A stretch of 10,783 bases of DNA, taken from Candidatus Roizmanbacteria bacterium. Lineage in GTDB: Bacteria > Patescibacteriota > Microgenomatia > UBA1406 > GWC2-37-13. Each line of letters opens with the position of its first letter. Position 1 is the first letter of the stretch. Where the stretch lies: assembly GCA_013334845.1 (NCBI GenBank), contig JAAXWV010000032.1:1-10783 (forward strand). The letters run 5' to 3'. The translations under genes were made by a program, and so were the position numbers. The notes beneath the pieces are model-generated. The model was not told the DNA's origin, ran no database searches, and was given only the letters and a program-made list of their open reading frames with translations. Below are positions 1 through 7,700 of the stretch, in pieces.

Positions 1-1
1 A

Positions 2-301
2 AAAGGCGATGGAACTGGGGGCCCGGGATATCGATTTGCTGACGAAAAATTTGATGGAGAATATACTCGTGGCACTATAGCTATGGCAAATGCAGGGCCT
101 AATACCAACGGGAGCCAGTTCTTCATCATGCATGCCGATAATCCACTTCCCAAAAACTATGTTATTTTCGGGAAAGTTTCCGAAGGGCTTGATGTGCTTG
201 ATAAAATTGCAAATGGCGAAGTTACTCAAAGTGCTTCGGGAGAGCAGTCAAAACCAGTTCAGCCAGTGAGCATTACCTCAGTGGAGATCGTCGAGAATTA
301 A
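2..301 (+). CDS. Cyclophilin-type peptidyl-prolyl cis-trans isomerase, C-terminal part (5' end outside window)
   Basis: This is the last 99 codons of a cyclophilin, an enzyme that catalyses cis-trans isomerisation of X-Pro bonds and assists protein folding. The open frame runs in from the left edge, so the true start is upstream; the first internal ATG, at 83, is not the start. The visible part begins with the conserved GDGTGGPGYRFADE loop, followed by the signature AMANAGPNTNGSQFFI, which holds core residues of the active-site pocket, and then a YVIFGKV segment matching the family's HTVFGKV strand. The catalytic arginine segment of cyclophilins would lie before base 1 and cannot be checked. 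The protein ends in a typical beta-strand tail (ITSVEIVEN). No signal peptide or membrane anchor can be assessed. The gene ends 25 nt before gatC, and its last codons overlap the putative gatC -35 box. Family assignment is secure; subfamily is not. Confidence 0.93.
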   Translation, partial: KGDGTGGPGYRFADEKFDGEYTRGTIAMANAGPNTNGSQFFIMHADNPLPKNYVIFGKVSEGLDVLDKIANGEVTQSASGEQSKPVQPVSITSVEIVEN

Positions 302-319
302 TAAGAGTTATAGTATAAT
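291..319 (+). promoter_or_regulatory. Putative sigma70-type promoter of the gatCAB genes, positioned for a leaderless transcript
   Basis: A perfect TATAAT lies at 314-319. Seventeen bases upstream is TCGAGA (291-296), which matches TTGACA at four of six positions. The -10 box ends 7 nt before the ATG at 327, so transcription would be expected to start at or next to the A of the start codon. There is no purine-rich SD before 327, in keeping with a leaderless message. The -35 lies inside the end of the cyclophilin gene. This is seen in sequence only; the start site is inferred. Confidence 0.6.
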
Positions 320-326
320 TTTGGCT

Positions 327-626
327 ATGTCATCATCAAATGATCTTACAAAAGAAGAGACAATCCATCTTTCACACCTTGCCAATCTCCCGCTTTCTGA
401 CGCTGAGGTTGGGCAGTTTGCAAAAAAGCTCGGTGAGACCGCTGAATATGTAAACAACCTCAAAAAGCTTCCAACTGATAATGTAAAGGGGACTGCTAAT
501 ACGGCCCAAATAAAAAATGTATATATGGAGGATGGTGAAAAAAATGAGCGTGGTTTGACAAAGGAAGACTTGGGACTCAATGGCAAAAAAAAGGAGAACT
601 GCTTTGTTGTTAATAGAATAATGTAA
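327..626 (+). CDS. gatC: Asp-tRNA(Asn)/Glu-tRNA(Gln) amidotransferase subunit C
   Basis: GatC is the small subunit that wraps around and stabilises GatA in the cytoplasmic GatCAB complex, which converts misacylated Glu-tRNA(Gln) and/or Asp-tRNA(Asn) to the amide form. The 99-aa product has the family layout: an N-terminal helical part (LTKEETIHLSHLANLPLSDAEVGQ, residues about 6-29, given here as two joined pieces: LTKEETIHLSHLAN and LPLSDAEVGQ), a helix with EYVNNLKKL, and the conserved C-terminal tail CFVVNRIM, equivalent to the usual FFVVPRVL-like ending, so the gene is full length. I chose ATG 327 over an in-frame TTG at 321 because the TATAAT box at 314-319 would put the mRNA 5' end at about 327. 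The stop is followed after 2 nt by gatA, so the two are surely co-transcribed. No SD is visible. Confidence 0.93.
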   Translation: MSSSNDLTKEETIHLSHLANLPLSDAEVGQFAKKLGETAEYVNNLKKLPTDNVKGTANTAQIKNVYMEDGEKNERGLTKEDLGLNGKKKENCFVVNRIM

Positions 627-628
627 TT

Positions 629-2023
629 ATGGATTTACTGGGTAAAACAATCAAAGAACTGAAACAGATTTTGGCTGATAAAAAAATATCTTCCAAGGAG
701 CTGTTTGAGTATTTCGAAAAACGGAGAAAACAATATAATACACAGGTTAACTCATATATCACTGATATTTCCTATGAGGAGGCGGTTAAAGACGTGGGCG
801 AGGGCGCACTTTCCGGGATTCCTCTAGCAATTAAAGACAACTTTTGTATTAACAGGGTTCGCACTACTGCATCGTCCAAGGTACTTGATAATTTTATCGC
901 TCCCTATAACGCGACTGTAATCAATCGTTTAAGATCAGCAGGTGCATTGACTTTGGGGAAAACAAATATGGATGCGTGGGCGCATGGGTCGTCCACAGAA
1001 ACTTCCGATTACGGCCCGTCAAGAAATCCGTGGGACACAGATCGAGCACCAGGAGGATCCTCAGGTGGATCTGCGGTTTCCGTATCTGCATACCTTTCAC
1101 CAGCAGCGATTGGTTCTGAGACAGCAGGATCTATTCGACAGCCGGCTTCCTGGACGGGTGTGGTTGGCTTAAAACCTACTTATGGCCGTGTTTCGCGCTA
1201 CGGTGTAATCGCCATGGGATCGTCGCTTGATTGTCCGGGCCCATTTTCCTTGAATGTAGAAGATTCTGCCTATATCCTTCAACAACTGGCAGGTAAGGAT
1301 AACTACGACGCCACAAGTTCTGAGCACGAAGTACCCGATTATATCGCTGAGATGAAGAAAGAGAGAAAGATGACGATTGGGATCGCCGAAGAGTATCTTG
1401 AAGGATTGGATCCCGATGTGTTGAAATCTTTTGAACAGTCTATAGAAGTGTTCAAAAAGTTAGGACACACTATCAGAAACGTCAAGTTGATATCACCTAA
1501 ATATGCAATTTCTGTTTACACTATTATCCAGAGAGCTGAGGTTTCTTCCAATTTAGCTCGATACGATGGCATTCGCTACGGCAATGACCGGAGTTATTTT
1601 GGCGAAGAGGCAAAACGACGAGTTATGTTTGGCACTTACACCTTGTCGTATGGATATTACGATGCGTTTTATAAAAAAGCACAGAAAGTTCGCACTCTGA
1701 TTATGGAGGATTTTAAGAAAGTGTTTAAAGATGTAGATGTGATATTTGCCCCAACCACCCCAGTCACCGCTTTGAAGCTCGGCGAATTTGCAAAGTATCC
1801 GTTCTTCGGAGAGATGATGGATGTACTCAATGAACCGGGTGCAGTCTCGGGTATTCCGGCTATCAATATCCCCACTGGTTTAGACAGGAATAATCTGCCA
1901 ATCGGTATGCAGATCATGGGAAACTATTTTGACGAGGGCACTATTTTGAATCTTGCTCATCAATTTGAAAAAGAAACAGAGTATTTTGGGGTGATAAAGA
2001 AGGGATTGGAGAGATATAGGTAG
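629..2023 (+). CDS. gatA: Asp-tRNA(Asn)/Glu-tRNA(Gln) amidotransferase subunit A (amidase)
   Basis: GatA is the glutaminase of GatCAB. It releases ammonia from glutamine, and the ammonia is channelled to GatB. The 464-aa product belongs to the amidase-signature family. The Ser-cisSer-Lys triad can be assigned: Lys69 in PLAIKDNF, cis-Ser144 in APGGSSGGSA and nucleophile Ser168 in GSETAGSIRQPA. Spacing matches the well-studied Staphylococcus aureus GatA (79/154/178) with a constant offset of 10, so the N-terminus is slightly short but the core is intact. The usual GSDTGGS motif reads GSETAGS here, a conservative change. Downstream segments LKPTYGRVSRYGV, FAPTTPV and GIPAINIPTG are typical of the family. 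The start follows the gatC stop by 2 nt and has no SD. After the stop there is an unusual 122-nt gap to gatB holding a hairpin element. Without gatB/tRNA context one cannot tell Gln from Asn use. Confidence 0.96.
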   Translation: MDLLGKTIKELKQILADKKISSKELFEYFEKRRKQYNTQVNSYITDISYEEAVKDVGEGALSGIPLAIKDNFCINRVRTTASSKVLDNFIAPYNATVINRLRSAGALTLGKTNMDAWAHGSSTETSDYGPSRNPWDTDRAPGGSSGGSAVSVSAYLSPAAIGSETAGSIRQPASWTGVVGLKPTYGRVSRYGVIAMGSSLDCPGPFSLNVEDSAYILQQLAGKDNYDATSSEHEVPDYIAEMKKERKMTIGIAEEYLEGLDPDVLKSFEQSIEVFKKLGHTIRNVKLISPKYAISVYTIIQRAEVSSNLARYDGIRYGNDRSYFGEEAKRRVMFGTYTLSYGYYDAFYKKAQKVRTLIMEDFKKVFKDVDVIFAPTTPVTALKLGEFAKYPFFGEMMDVLNEPGAVSGIPAINIPTGLDRNNLPIGMQIMGNYFDEGTILNLAHQFEKETEYFGVIKKGLERYR

Positions 2024-2059
2024 AGAATTTGTAAGTTTGGAAATTGTACGGTGATTTAT

Positions 2060-2145
2060 ACATTGGATCCCCGCGCCGTGCCCGCCATGCTAGCCATACT
2101 TGGCGTTGCAGGCAGGTTCGCGAGGATGACGGGCAATAAACATTG
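2060..2145. repeat. Nested hairpin (REP/MITE-like) element with flanking ACATTG direct repeats between gatA and gatB
   Basis: The 76-nt core at 2062-2137 folds into a long imperfect hairpin. The outer arms are ATCCCCGCG (2067-2075) and CGCGAGGAT (2119-2127), 8 of 9 complementary. The middle arms are CCCGCC (2081-2086) and GGCAGG (2111-2116), 5 of 6. The inner pairs are TGC/GCA (2088-2090/2108-2110) and GCCA/TGGC (2093-2096/2101-2104) around a TACT loop. Both single mismatches become G-U pairs in RNA from the minus strand. The ends read ATTG (2062-2065) and CAAT (2134-2137). ACATTG occurs directly at 2060-2065 and 2140-2145, as expected of a target duplication. The outer arms resemble the GGATTCCCGC...GCGGGAATGACGG type of dispersed repeat known in many bacteria. 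The element is more GC-rich than its surroundings. Mobility is inferred; copies elsewhere cannot be seen in this window. Confidence 0.6.
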
Positions 2146-3447
2146 ATGAACAAATACACACCAGTAATCGGACTTGAGATACACGTTGAGCTGAAGACAA
2201 AATCTAAAATGTTTTGTCAATGCAGTGCCGATTATTTTGGACAGGAACCCAATTCACATGTATGTCCGGTATGTCTCGGTATGCCGGGAGCTTTGCCTGT
2301 ACCGAATAAAAAAGCAGTTGAGTGGACCATCCTTATCGGGAAAGCGCTCAAATGTTCGATAAATAAGATCTCCAAATTTGACCGTAAACATTATTTTTAT
2401 CCTGATCTTGCCAAGGGTTATCAGATTTCTCAGTACGATGAACCATTAGCCGTAGGAGGATATATTCAGATGGGCGAGAAAAGATTCCATATCAATCGGG
2501 TGCACCTTGAAGAAGATACAGGCAAGCTAACTCATTCCGGTGAGAACACACTTATTGATTTTAACCGTTCCAGCGTGCCATTGGTAGAGATCGTGACTGA
2601 ACCTGATTTTGACAATGCTGATGATGTTAAGGCGTTCCTTGAGGAACTCCACACTATCATTCGCTATCTCAATGTGTCAGATGCCGATATGGAGAAGGGG
2701 AGTATGCGCCTAGAACCGAATATTTCTGTTCGCCTCACTGGACAGAAAGAGCTACCGAAGTATAAAGTTGAGGTTAAAAATATCAACTCGTTCCGATATG
2801 TGAAATTGGCTATTGAACATGAAGTAGAACGCCACATCAAACTTCTTGAGGAAGGCACGATGCCGAAACAGGAAACGCGTGGCTTCAATGAGACAAAAGG
2901 GGAGACATACGCTCAGCGATCTAAGGAAGAAGCTCAGGATTACCGATATTTCCCCGAACCCGATATTCCTCCGATGTCGTTTACTGATGAATATCTTGCT
3001 TCTATTTTTTCTCAGCTCCCCGAACTCCCTGCTGAAAAGCTCAACCGATATGTCAGCGAACTCGACATCAAACAGGATGATGCTTTTAATCTAACTCGAT
3101 CTGCAAGCATATCAAAATATTTTGAAGAGGTAGTGAGAAAAGCTTCTAGTAAAGAGCTAAACCAGAAAATTGCTAATGCCATTGTGAACAAGCGACTGTC
3201 GATCGATATGGATGCGGCTGATTTTGCTCAGAAAGTAGTCGAACTTTACAAACCAAAAGAGACCGATGCGACACTTCTGAATTCGGTATCTGAAAAAGTC
3301 ATTGCGGCAAATCCGAAGGCGGTTGCAGATTACAAATCGGGTAAAGAGACAGTGATTATGTTCCTCGTCGGGCAGGTGATGCGGGAGATGAAAGGCGCCG
3401 CCGATGCGAATACGGTGAAAGAAGCTCTGAGAGAGAAATTGAAGTAA
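2146..3447 (+). CDS. gatB: Asp-tRNA(Asn)/Glu-tRNA(Gln) amidotransferase subunit B, with shortened helical/tail region
   Basis: GatB is the kinase/transamidase subunit. It activates the tRNA-bound Glu or Asp with ATP and receives ammonia from GatA. The 433-aa product opens with the family signature YTPVIGLEIHVEL. It has the zinc-site cysteines C24, C26, C40 and C43 (FCQCS ... CPVCLG), then FDRKHYFYPDLAKGYQISQY and YRYFPEPDIPP, all diagnostic. The tail domain retains ANPKAVADYKSGK and FLVGQVM. Compared with typical GatB (about 475 aa), the stretch between roughly residues 335 and 386 is about 35-40 residues shorter, from my memory of the family, so the helical/YqeY-like region is compacted. I start at ATG 2146; the preceding in-frame TTG (2143) belongs to the ACATTG repeat. 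There is no SD, and the hairpin element ends just before the start codon. The gene converges with a minus-strand gene 19 nt beyond its stop, without an obvious terminator. Confidence 0.94.
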   Translation: MNKYTPVIGLEIHVELKTKSKMFCQCSADYFGQEPNSHVCPVCLGMPGALPVPNKKAVEWTILIGKALKCSINKISKFDRKHYFYPDLAKGYQISQYDEPLAVGGYIQMGEKRFHINRVHLEEDTGKLTHSGENTLIDFNRSSVPLVEIVTEPDFDNADDVKAFLEELHTIIRYLNVSDADMEKGSMRLEPNISVRLTGQKELPKYKVEVKNINSFRYVKLAIEHEVERHIKLLEEGTMPKQETRGFNETKGETYAQRSKEEAQDYRYFPEPDIPPMSFTDEYLASIFSQLPELPAEKLNRYVSELDIKQDDAFNLTRSASISKYFEEVVRKASSKELNQKIANAIVNKRLSIDMDAADFAQKVVELYKPKETDATLLNSVSEKVIAANPKAVADYKSGKETVIMFLVGQVMREMKGAADANTVKEALREKLK

Positions 3448-3466
3448 TACTCCGGATTGATGAAGT

Positions 3467-4054
3467 TTACGGATGCTTTACACTATAGATTGTCCCATGA
3501 GTTTTGCTTTCAGCCTTCAAATAGGGAGGGCTTCCACATTCTGCCAATACCTGATTCCTATATCGGTTAGCTAATACCTTCATCGCAGAAGACACGAGAC
3601 CGGGCTGGTTATTATCGCCGGCTTCTGTAGCATGTATCTTCGCGCTATCGATTTTCTCCTGTGTTTTTACCGCCACATAAAAGGTGTCGACCAAACTTAA
3701 CGGCTTCCTATCAGTTTGCTTTGCTTGTTTCGCTATGGCATCCAAAAGTACGACCTGATTAACATTGCTCACCTCTTCCCAAAGGACATCCATAAGGTGG
3801 GGATGAGAGCGCGCCGCTTGTTTAACCCGAACTAATTCCGCACTTTCAGATGCCCTCCCCCTTCCGACATTTTTATCATCTTGAGTAAGCACATGCATTA
3901 GCCCTGTAAATAAAGAGGACATATTATCAAATAGAATTGTCTGAATGGTCAGGGGTCTATCGTCCCCCAGGGTATCAAGATATGTTTTAATTTCTTGAGC
4001 TCGCGAAGCAATTAATTTCTCTTTGTAGGTTGAAGATGAAAATTCACAAGTCAT
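3467..4054 (-). CDS. Hypothetical protein, intact member of a local paralogous pair
   Basis: I do not recognise this 195-aa protein. It has no signal peptide or membrane segment. It is rich in charged and Ala/Leu/Val residues with likely helical periodicity, and is probably a soluble, mostly alpha-helical cytoplasmic protein. An in-frame TAA two codons upstream fixes ATG 4054 as the first possible ATG. No good SD precedes it, and it is probably read from the promoter in front of the ORF at 4663. It shares an ordered set of short matches with the two upstream ORFs read as one: YLDTLGDD/YDELVGD, TILFDNMSS/DILGSTLSS, LDA/LDA, SLVDTFYVAV/SLDEAFLSAI, IDSAKI/IDAEKV and LVSSAMKVLANR/LVSAAVWMLKR. This copy has about 30 extra C-terminal residues, including AECGSPPYLK. 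That suggests tandem duplication. It is convergent with gatB. The function is unknown, and coding status rests on length, lack of stops and the paralogy. Confidence 0.7.
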   Translation of the reverse strand: MTCEFSSSTYKEKLIASRAQEIKTYLDTLGDDRPLTIQTILFDNMSSLFTGLMHVLTQDDKNVGRGRASESAELVRVKQAARSHPHLMDVLWEEVSNVNQVVLLDAIAKQAKQTDRKPLSLVDTFYVAVKTQEKIDSAKIHATEAGDNNQPGLVSSAMKVLANRYRNQVLAECGSPPYLKAESKTHGTIYSVKHP

Positions 4055-4123
4055 AGCTGTTTATTTCTTAAATAACCTAATCGCTGAGTAGTATTTAACC
4101 AATGAAGCTATTTATATAGGCTA

Positions 4124-4360
4124 TTATCTTTTTAGCATCCACACAGCAGCACTTACCAGTGGAGCATTTTCCGCTTGGCTTCTCACTTTTTCTGCATCTA
4201 TACCACTAGCCCTTTGCTCCCAATGGTATATAAGATTTTGAGATTCAATAGCACTGAGAAATGCCTCATCTAAAGAACCTCCAGAGCTCCATTGTATAGC
4301 AAGTGTGTGGGGGATAATACTTGCATCAAGACGGGCTATTTCATTTTGTAACATAGGCAT
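4124..4360 (-). CDS. Hypothetical protein; probable 3' half of a stop-interrupted paralogue of the 3467-4054 gene
   Basis: This is a 78-aa unrecognised product with no membrane segment. It lies in the same reading frame as the ORF at 4409-4663. After that ORF's TAA (4409-4411) the frame stays open for 16 codons and runs straight into this ATG. Its sequence carries LDA, SLDEAFLSAI, IDAEKV and LVSAAVWMLKR, in the same order as LDA, SLVDTFYVAV, IDSAKI and LVSSAMKVLANR in the neighbouring 195-aa protein, so it looks like the C-terminal half of a diverged copy. A GGAG (complement of 4368-4371) sits 7 nt before ATG 4360, so it could also be translated as its own small protein. It ends with adjacent TAA and TAG codons. 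I cannot decide between pseudogene fragment and independent gene. Confidence 0.5.
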   Translation of the reverse strand: MPMLQNEIARLDASIIPHTLAIQWSSGGSLDEAFLSAIESQNLIYHWEQRASGIDAEKVRSQAENAPLVSAAVWMLKR

Positions 4361-4408
4361 AAGGTTACTCCAATTGTTGATGTATATTTTTAATGCACTT
4401 AAATTAGT

Positions 4409-4663
4409 TTATGAAAGTATAGATCCCCTTTCGTCGACTCTACGACCACTAGATAAAGTACTTCCTAAAATATCGCGAAGATGCTCCGTCGTGTCACCTA
4501 CCAATTCGTCATATTTGACTTGGCTTCCAACGTGACTTCTATGATCTGCTATCTGACTCTGCCGCCTCATCATACGATCTAGAAAGTTGCCGTATGCGGT
4601 TTGATCGTATCCCATACAATCTCTAATACCGGTGGATATTGGGGAAATATTTTCTGTGCTCAT
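4409..4663 (-). CDS. Hypothetical protein; probable 5' half of the same stop-interrupted gene, first gene after a leaderless promoter
   Basis: This is an 84-aa unrecognised product, hydrophilic and rich in Arg, Asp and Ser. ATG 4663 is the only ATG available because a TAA lies four codons upstream, and a TATAAT box ends 8 nt before it. The segments YDELVGD (51-57) and DILGSTLSS (64-72) match YLDTLGDD (25-32) and TILFDNMSS (39-47) of the 195-aa neighbour with nearly equal spacing. The TAA at 4409-4411 then interrupts a frame that stays open into the 4360 ORF. Relative to the neighbour, the copy lacks about 19 residues around the stop. The simplest reading is one ancestral gene of about 180 codons broken by a nonsense change. 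Two separate small genes, stop readthrough or a sequencing error remain possible. Confidence 0.5.
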   Translation of the reverse strand: MSTENISPISTGIRDCMGYDQTAYGNFLDRMMRRQSQIADHRSHVGSQVKYDELVGDTTEHLRDILGSTLSSGRRVDERGSILS

Positions 4664-4671
4664 AGTCGAGT

Positions 4672-4680
4672 ATTATAACA
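4672..4680 (-). promoter_or_regulatory. Extended -10 promoter (TGTTATAAT) of the minus-strand island, leaderless geometry
   Basis: Read on the minus strand, 4680-4672 is TGTTATAAT: a perfect -10 with the TGn extension. It ends 8 nt before ATG 4663, so the transcript would begin at or one base before the start codon. No convincing -35 is seen 16-18 nt upstream, which an extended -10 can tolerate. The 97-nt gap to dnaE (4664-4760) therefore holds divergent promoters. Confidence 0.6.
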
Positions 4681-4717
4681 CAAAATTTATCGTTCACTAT
4701 ATTTATCTATTTTTGAG

Positions 4718-4755
4718 TATAATGTCTCGTATTTATTGCCTGAAAATAGTAAAAT
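4718..4755 (+). promoter_or_regulatory. Candidate promoter elements for dnaE (two -10 boxes)
   Basis: A perfect TATAAT lies at 4718-4723 and a TAAAAT at 4750-4755. The second box ends 5 nt before the dnaE ATG and repeats the leaderless geometry seen at gatC and at the minus-strand island. The first would give a leader of about 30 nt that has no SD. A weak -35-like TTCACT (4693-4698) stands 19 nt before the first box; none is convincing for the second. Which box is used cannot be decided from sequence. Confidence 0.45.
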
Positions 4756-4760
4756 AGACT

Positions 4761-7700
4761 ATGTCATTTGTTCATCTCCACGTTCATACAGAATACTCGC
4801 TCCTAGATGGGATGTGCCGTATCAAAGAACTGGTAAAAAAAACCAAAGATCTGGGGATGAATGCTATTGCGATCACCGATCATGGCGCGCTATACGGAGC
4901 ATTTAAATTCTTCATCGCTGCAAAGGATGCGGGTATCAAACCCATTATCGGCGTGGAGATGTATAAAGCCAGCAAATCACGATTTGATAAAGAAGCGGAT
5001 GAAAAGCAAGATCAGTATCATGTCGTACTTCTCGCGAAGAATTTACAGGGCTATCTAAATCTTCTCAAAATCGTGAGTGCAGCTCATCTAGAAGGATTTG
5101 AAGACAAGCCACGAGTCGACTTCGAACTACTGAGTAAGTTTCATGAGGGAATTATTGTTTTATCCGGTTGCATGGAGGGTGAGATAAATTCGCTCCTCAT
5201 GGAAAACCAGAAGAAAGAAGCTGAAAAGGTAATTAAAAAATATGTCGAAATTTTTGGCCCTGATTTTTATCTTGAAATTCAGCATCACAGTAACGTAGAA
5301 CATATTGAAGAGATAAATCGAGATGTTATTGCTCTTTCACGCAAGCTTGGTGTACCGATTGTCGCTACGAATGACGTCCATTATCTTAATCCCGACGATG
5401 CATACGCTCAGGAGATCCTGCTCTGTATCCAAAGCGGCCGGGCCATATTTGAGAAAGATCGTACTCTCACCATGATCGACTCACCGGATTATTACCTTAA
5501 ATCTGCTGATGAGATGACTTCGCTCTTTGCTGATTACCCCGAAGCGATAGAAAACAGTGTGAAAATAGCCGATCAATGCAATGTCGAGATTCCCTACGGC
5601 AAACTTATTTTGCCAAAGTATCAGGTGCCGGAAGGGGTCACTCCTGAAGATTACCTACGGGAAATGGTAGAAAGTAAACTGGAACGGGTAAAGCAGTACC
5701 CTCCCGATACAGTAAAAACACGCATTGATTACGAACTTGGTATTATTAATCAAAAAGGATATGCTAATTATTTTCTCTTTGTGCAGGACGTAGTAAACTG
5801 GGCGAAAGATCACGGAGTTGGAGTCGGACCGGGACGAGGTTCAGCTGCCGGCTCGCTCGTATCGTATGTGTTGAGAATTACCGATATTAATCCCCTTGAG
5901 TATAATCTACCGTTCGAACGCTTTCTGAATCCGGAGCGTCCCTCGCCCCCTGATATCGACCTCGATTTTGCAGATACCCGACGTGATGAGGTACTTGCTT
6001 ATGTGCGTCAGAAATACGGAGAAGAACAGGTTGCTCAGATCATCACCTTCGGGACGATGGAGGCCCGGATGGCAGTCCGTGACGTTGGTCGTGCTCTGGG
6101 TATGTCGTATTCTCAGGGAGATCGTATTGCCAAAATGATTCCACCACCCGTTCAAGGACATCACACCAAATTAAAAACACTTATTGATGAGACTCCGCCG
6201 CTTAAACTAGCATATTCAAGTGAGCCCGATGTTCAGCGAGTACTGGAAATTTCTATGAAAATAGAAAGTCTACCACGTCATTCCTCAGTGCATGCCGCAG
6301 GCGTCATCATTTCAGACAGGCCGCTTACTGAGTATGTGCCGCTTCAAAAAGATCCAAAAGAAGGTCGGATCACGACGCAGTTTGACATGTACTCTCTTGA
6401 CCTCAATGCTGTGGCTGAAAACAAGGCAGTAGGATTGGCAAAAATAGACTTTCTTGGACTACGTAATCTATCGATCCTCGAGGTAGCTCTTCGTCATGTG
6501 GAAGACACCCATCATGTCAAAATCGACATCCATGAAGTTCCTCTTAATGACAAAAAAACCTATGAGCTTATTGGCCGCGGAGAAACAGTGGGAGTCTTTC
6601 AGCTAGAGTCGGGGGGTATGCGCAGATTAGCCAAAGATCTTCAACCTGAGAAGATTTCTGAGATCACCACCATGGTTGCGCTTTATCGTCCCGGTCCTAT
6701 GGATCTTATTCCTATGTTTATTGAGGGAAAAAAACATCCTAATAAAATAAAATATCTACATCCGCTTCTTGAACCTATCCTTGGGGAGACATATGGCGTA
6801 CTTGTCTACCAGGAGCAAGTTATGGAAATGGCACATACTCTGGGGGGGTATAGTCTGGGAGAAGCAGATATTCTCCGACGGGCCATGGGTAAAAAGAAGG
6901 TGGAAGTAATGGAACGAGAACAAAAACGGTTTGTCAAAGGCGCTGAAGAGCGAGGTATTTCCGCAAAAGTAGCGGCGGAAATTTATGCTTTTATTCAGAA
7001 ATTCGCCTCATACGGTTTCAACAAATCACATTCGGCAGCCTATGCTATCGTGGCATACTGGACAGCTTACATGAAAGCAAATTATCCCGTAGAGTTTATG
7101 ACAGCCTTATTATCGGCTGAGTTGCATGGCGTTGCCGGCCCGATGCGTGAGATAAAGATGGCTACGGTTCTGGAAGATTGCCGCCGTATGAAAATAACCG
7201 TGCTCTCTCCAGACATTGACAAATCGGTACTCGATTTTTCTATAGAGGGTGATTCGATCCGTTTCGGGCTATCTGCGCTGAAAAATGTCGGAGAATCAGC
7301 AATAGAGTCAATATTGGAAGCTCGAAAAGAAGGTTCGTTTAAGAGCTTTAAAGATTTCCTTATGAGGGTAGATTTAAGAAAAGTGAATAAGAGAACAGTG
7401 GAGAGTCTCATTAAGTCGAGTTCTTTCAGTAAATTTGGAAATATGGCCACACTACTTGATTACTATCCTAAAATTGTCAAGGATGTGGCAGATAGCAAGG
7501 AAGAAAGTGACAAGGGGCAGTTTGCTCTTTTCTCTCAAACACTTGAACAAAAAGATGTAAAAGATACTTTTTCGCCGTTGCCTGAACTTTCGGTTCCTGT
7601 ATTGACTCAATACGAAAAAGAGGTGATCGGTTTTCTTATCTCTAGAAATCCGCTTGAACAGCACGGTGAAATCATCGAAGGAAAAGTAAATAAGAAGCTT

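Noticed and set aside
2024..2062. Separate promoter for gatB (TATACA at 2057-2062)
   Set aside because: No acceptable -35 at 16-18 nt, and the box overlaps the edge of the hairpin element; reading from the gatC promoter is simpler.
2060..2145. CRISPR repeat or tRNA-like gene in the gatA-gatB gap
   Set aside because: Only one nested inverted repeat, no repeat-spacer series and no cloverleaf arms or TPsiC-like motif.
1941..2159. Minus-strand ORF spanning the gatA end and the hairpin element
   Set aside because: Its frame is made of the reverse complement of gatA plus the repeat, with no SD and no family resemblance.
3448..3466. Possible bidirectional terminator between gatB and the minus-strand gene
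   Set aside because: Only a 4-bp TCCG/CGGA pairing with a long loop and no T run is present in or near the 19-nt gap.
7082..7450. Antisense ORF of 122 codons inside dnaE
   Set aside because: Shadow of the conserved dnaE frame; no independent signal.
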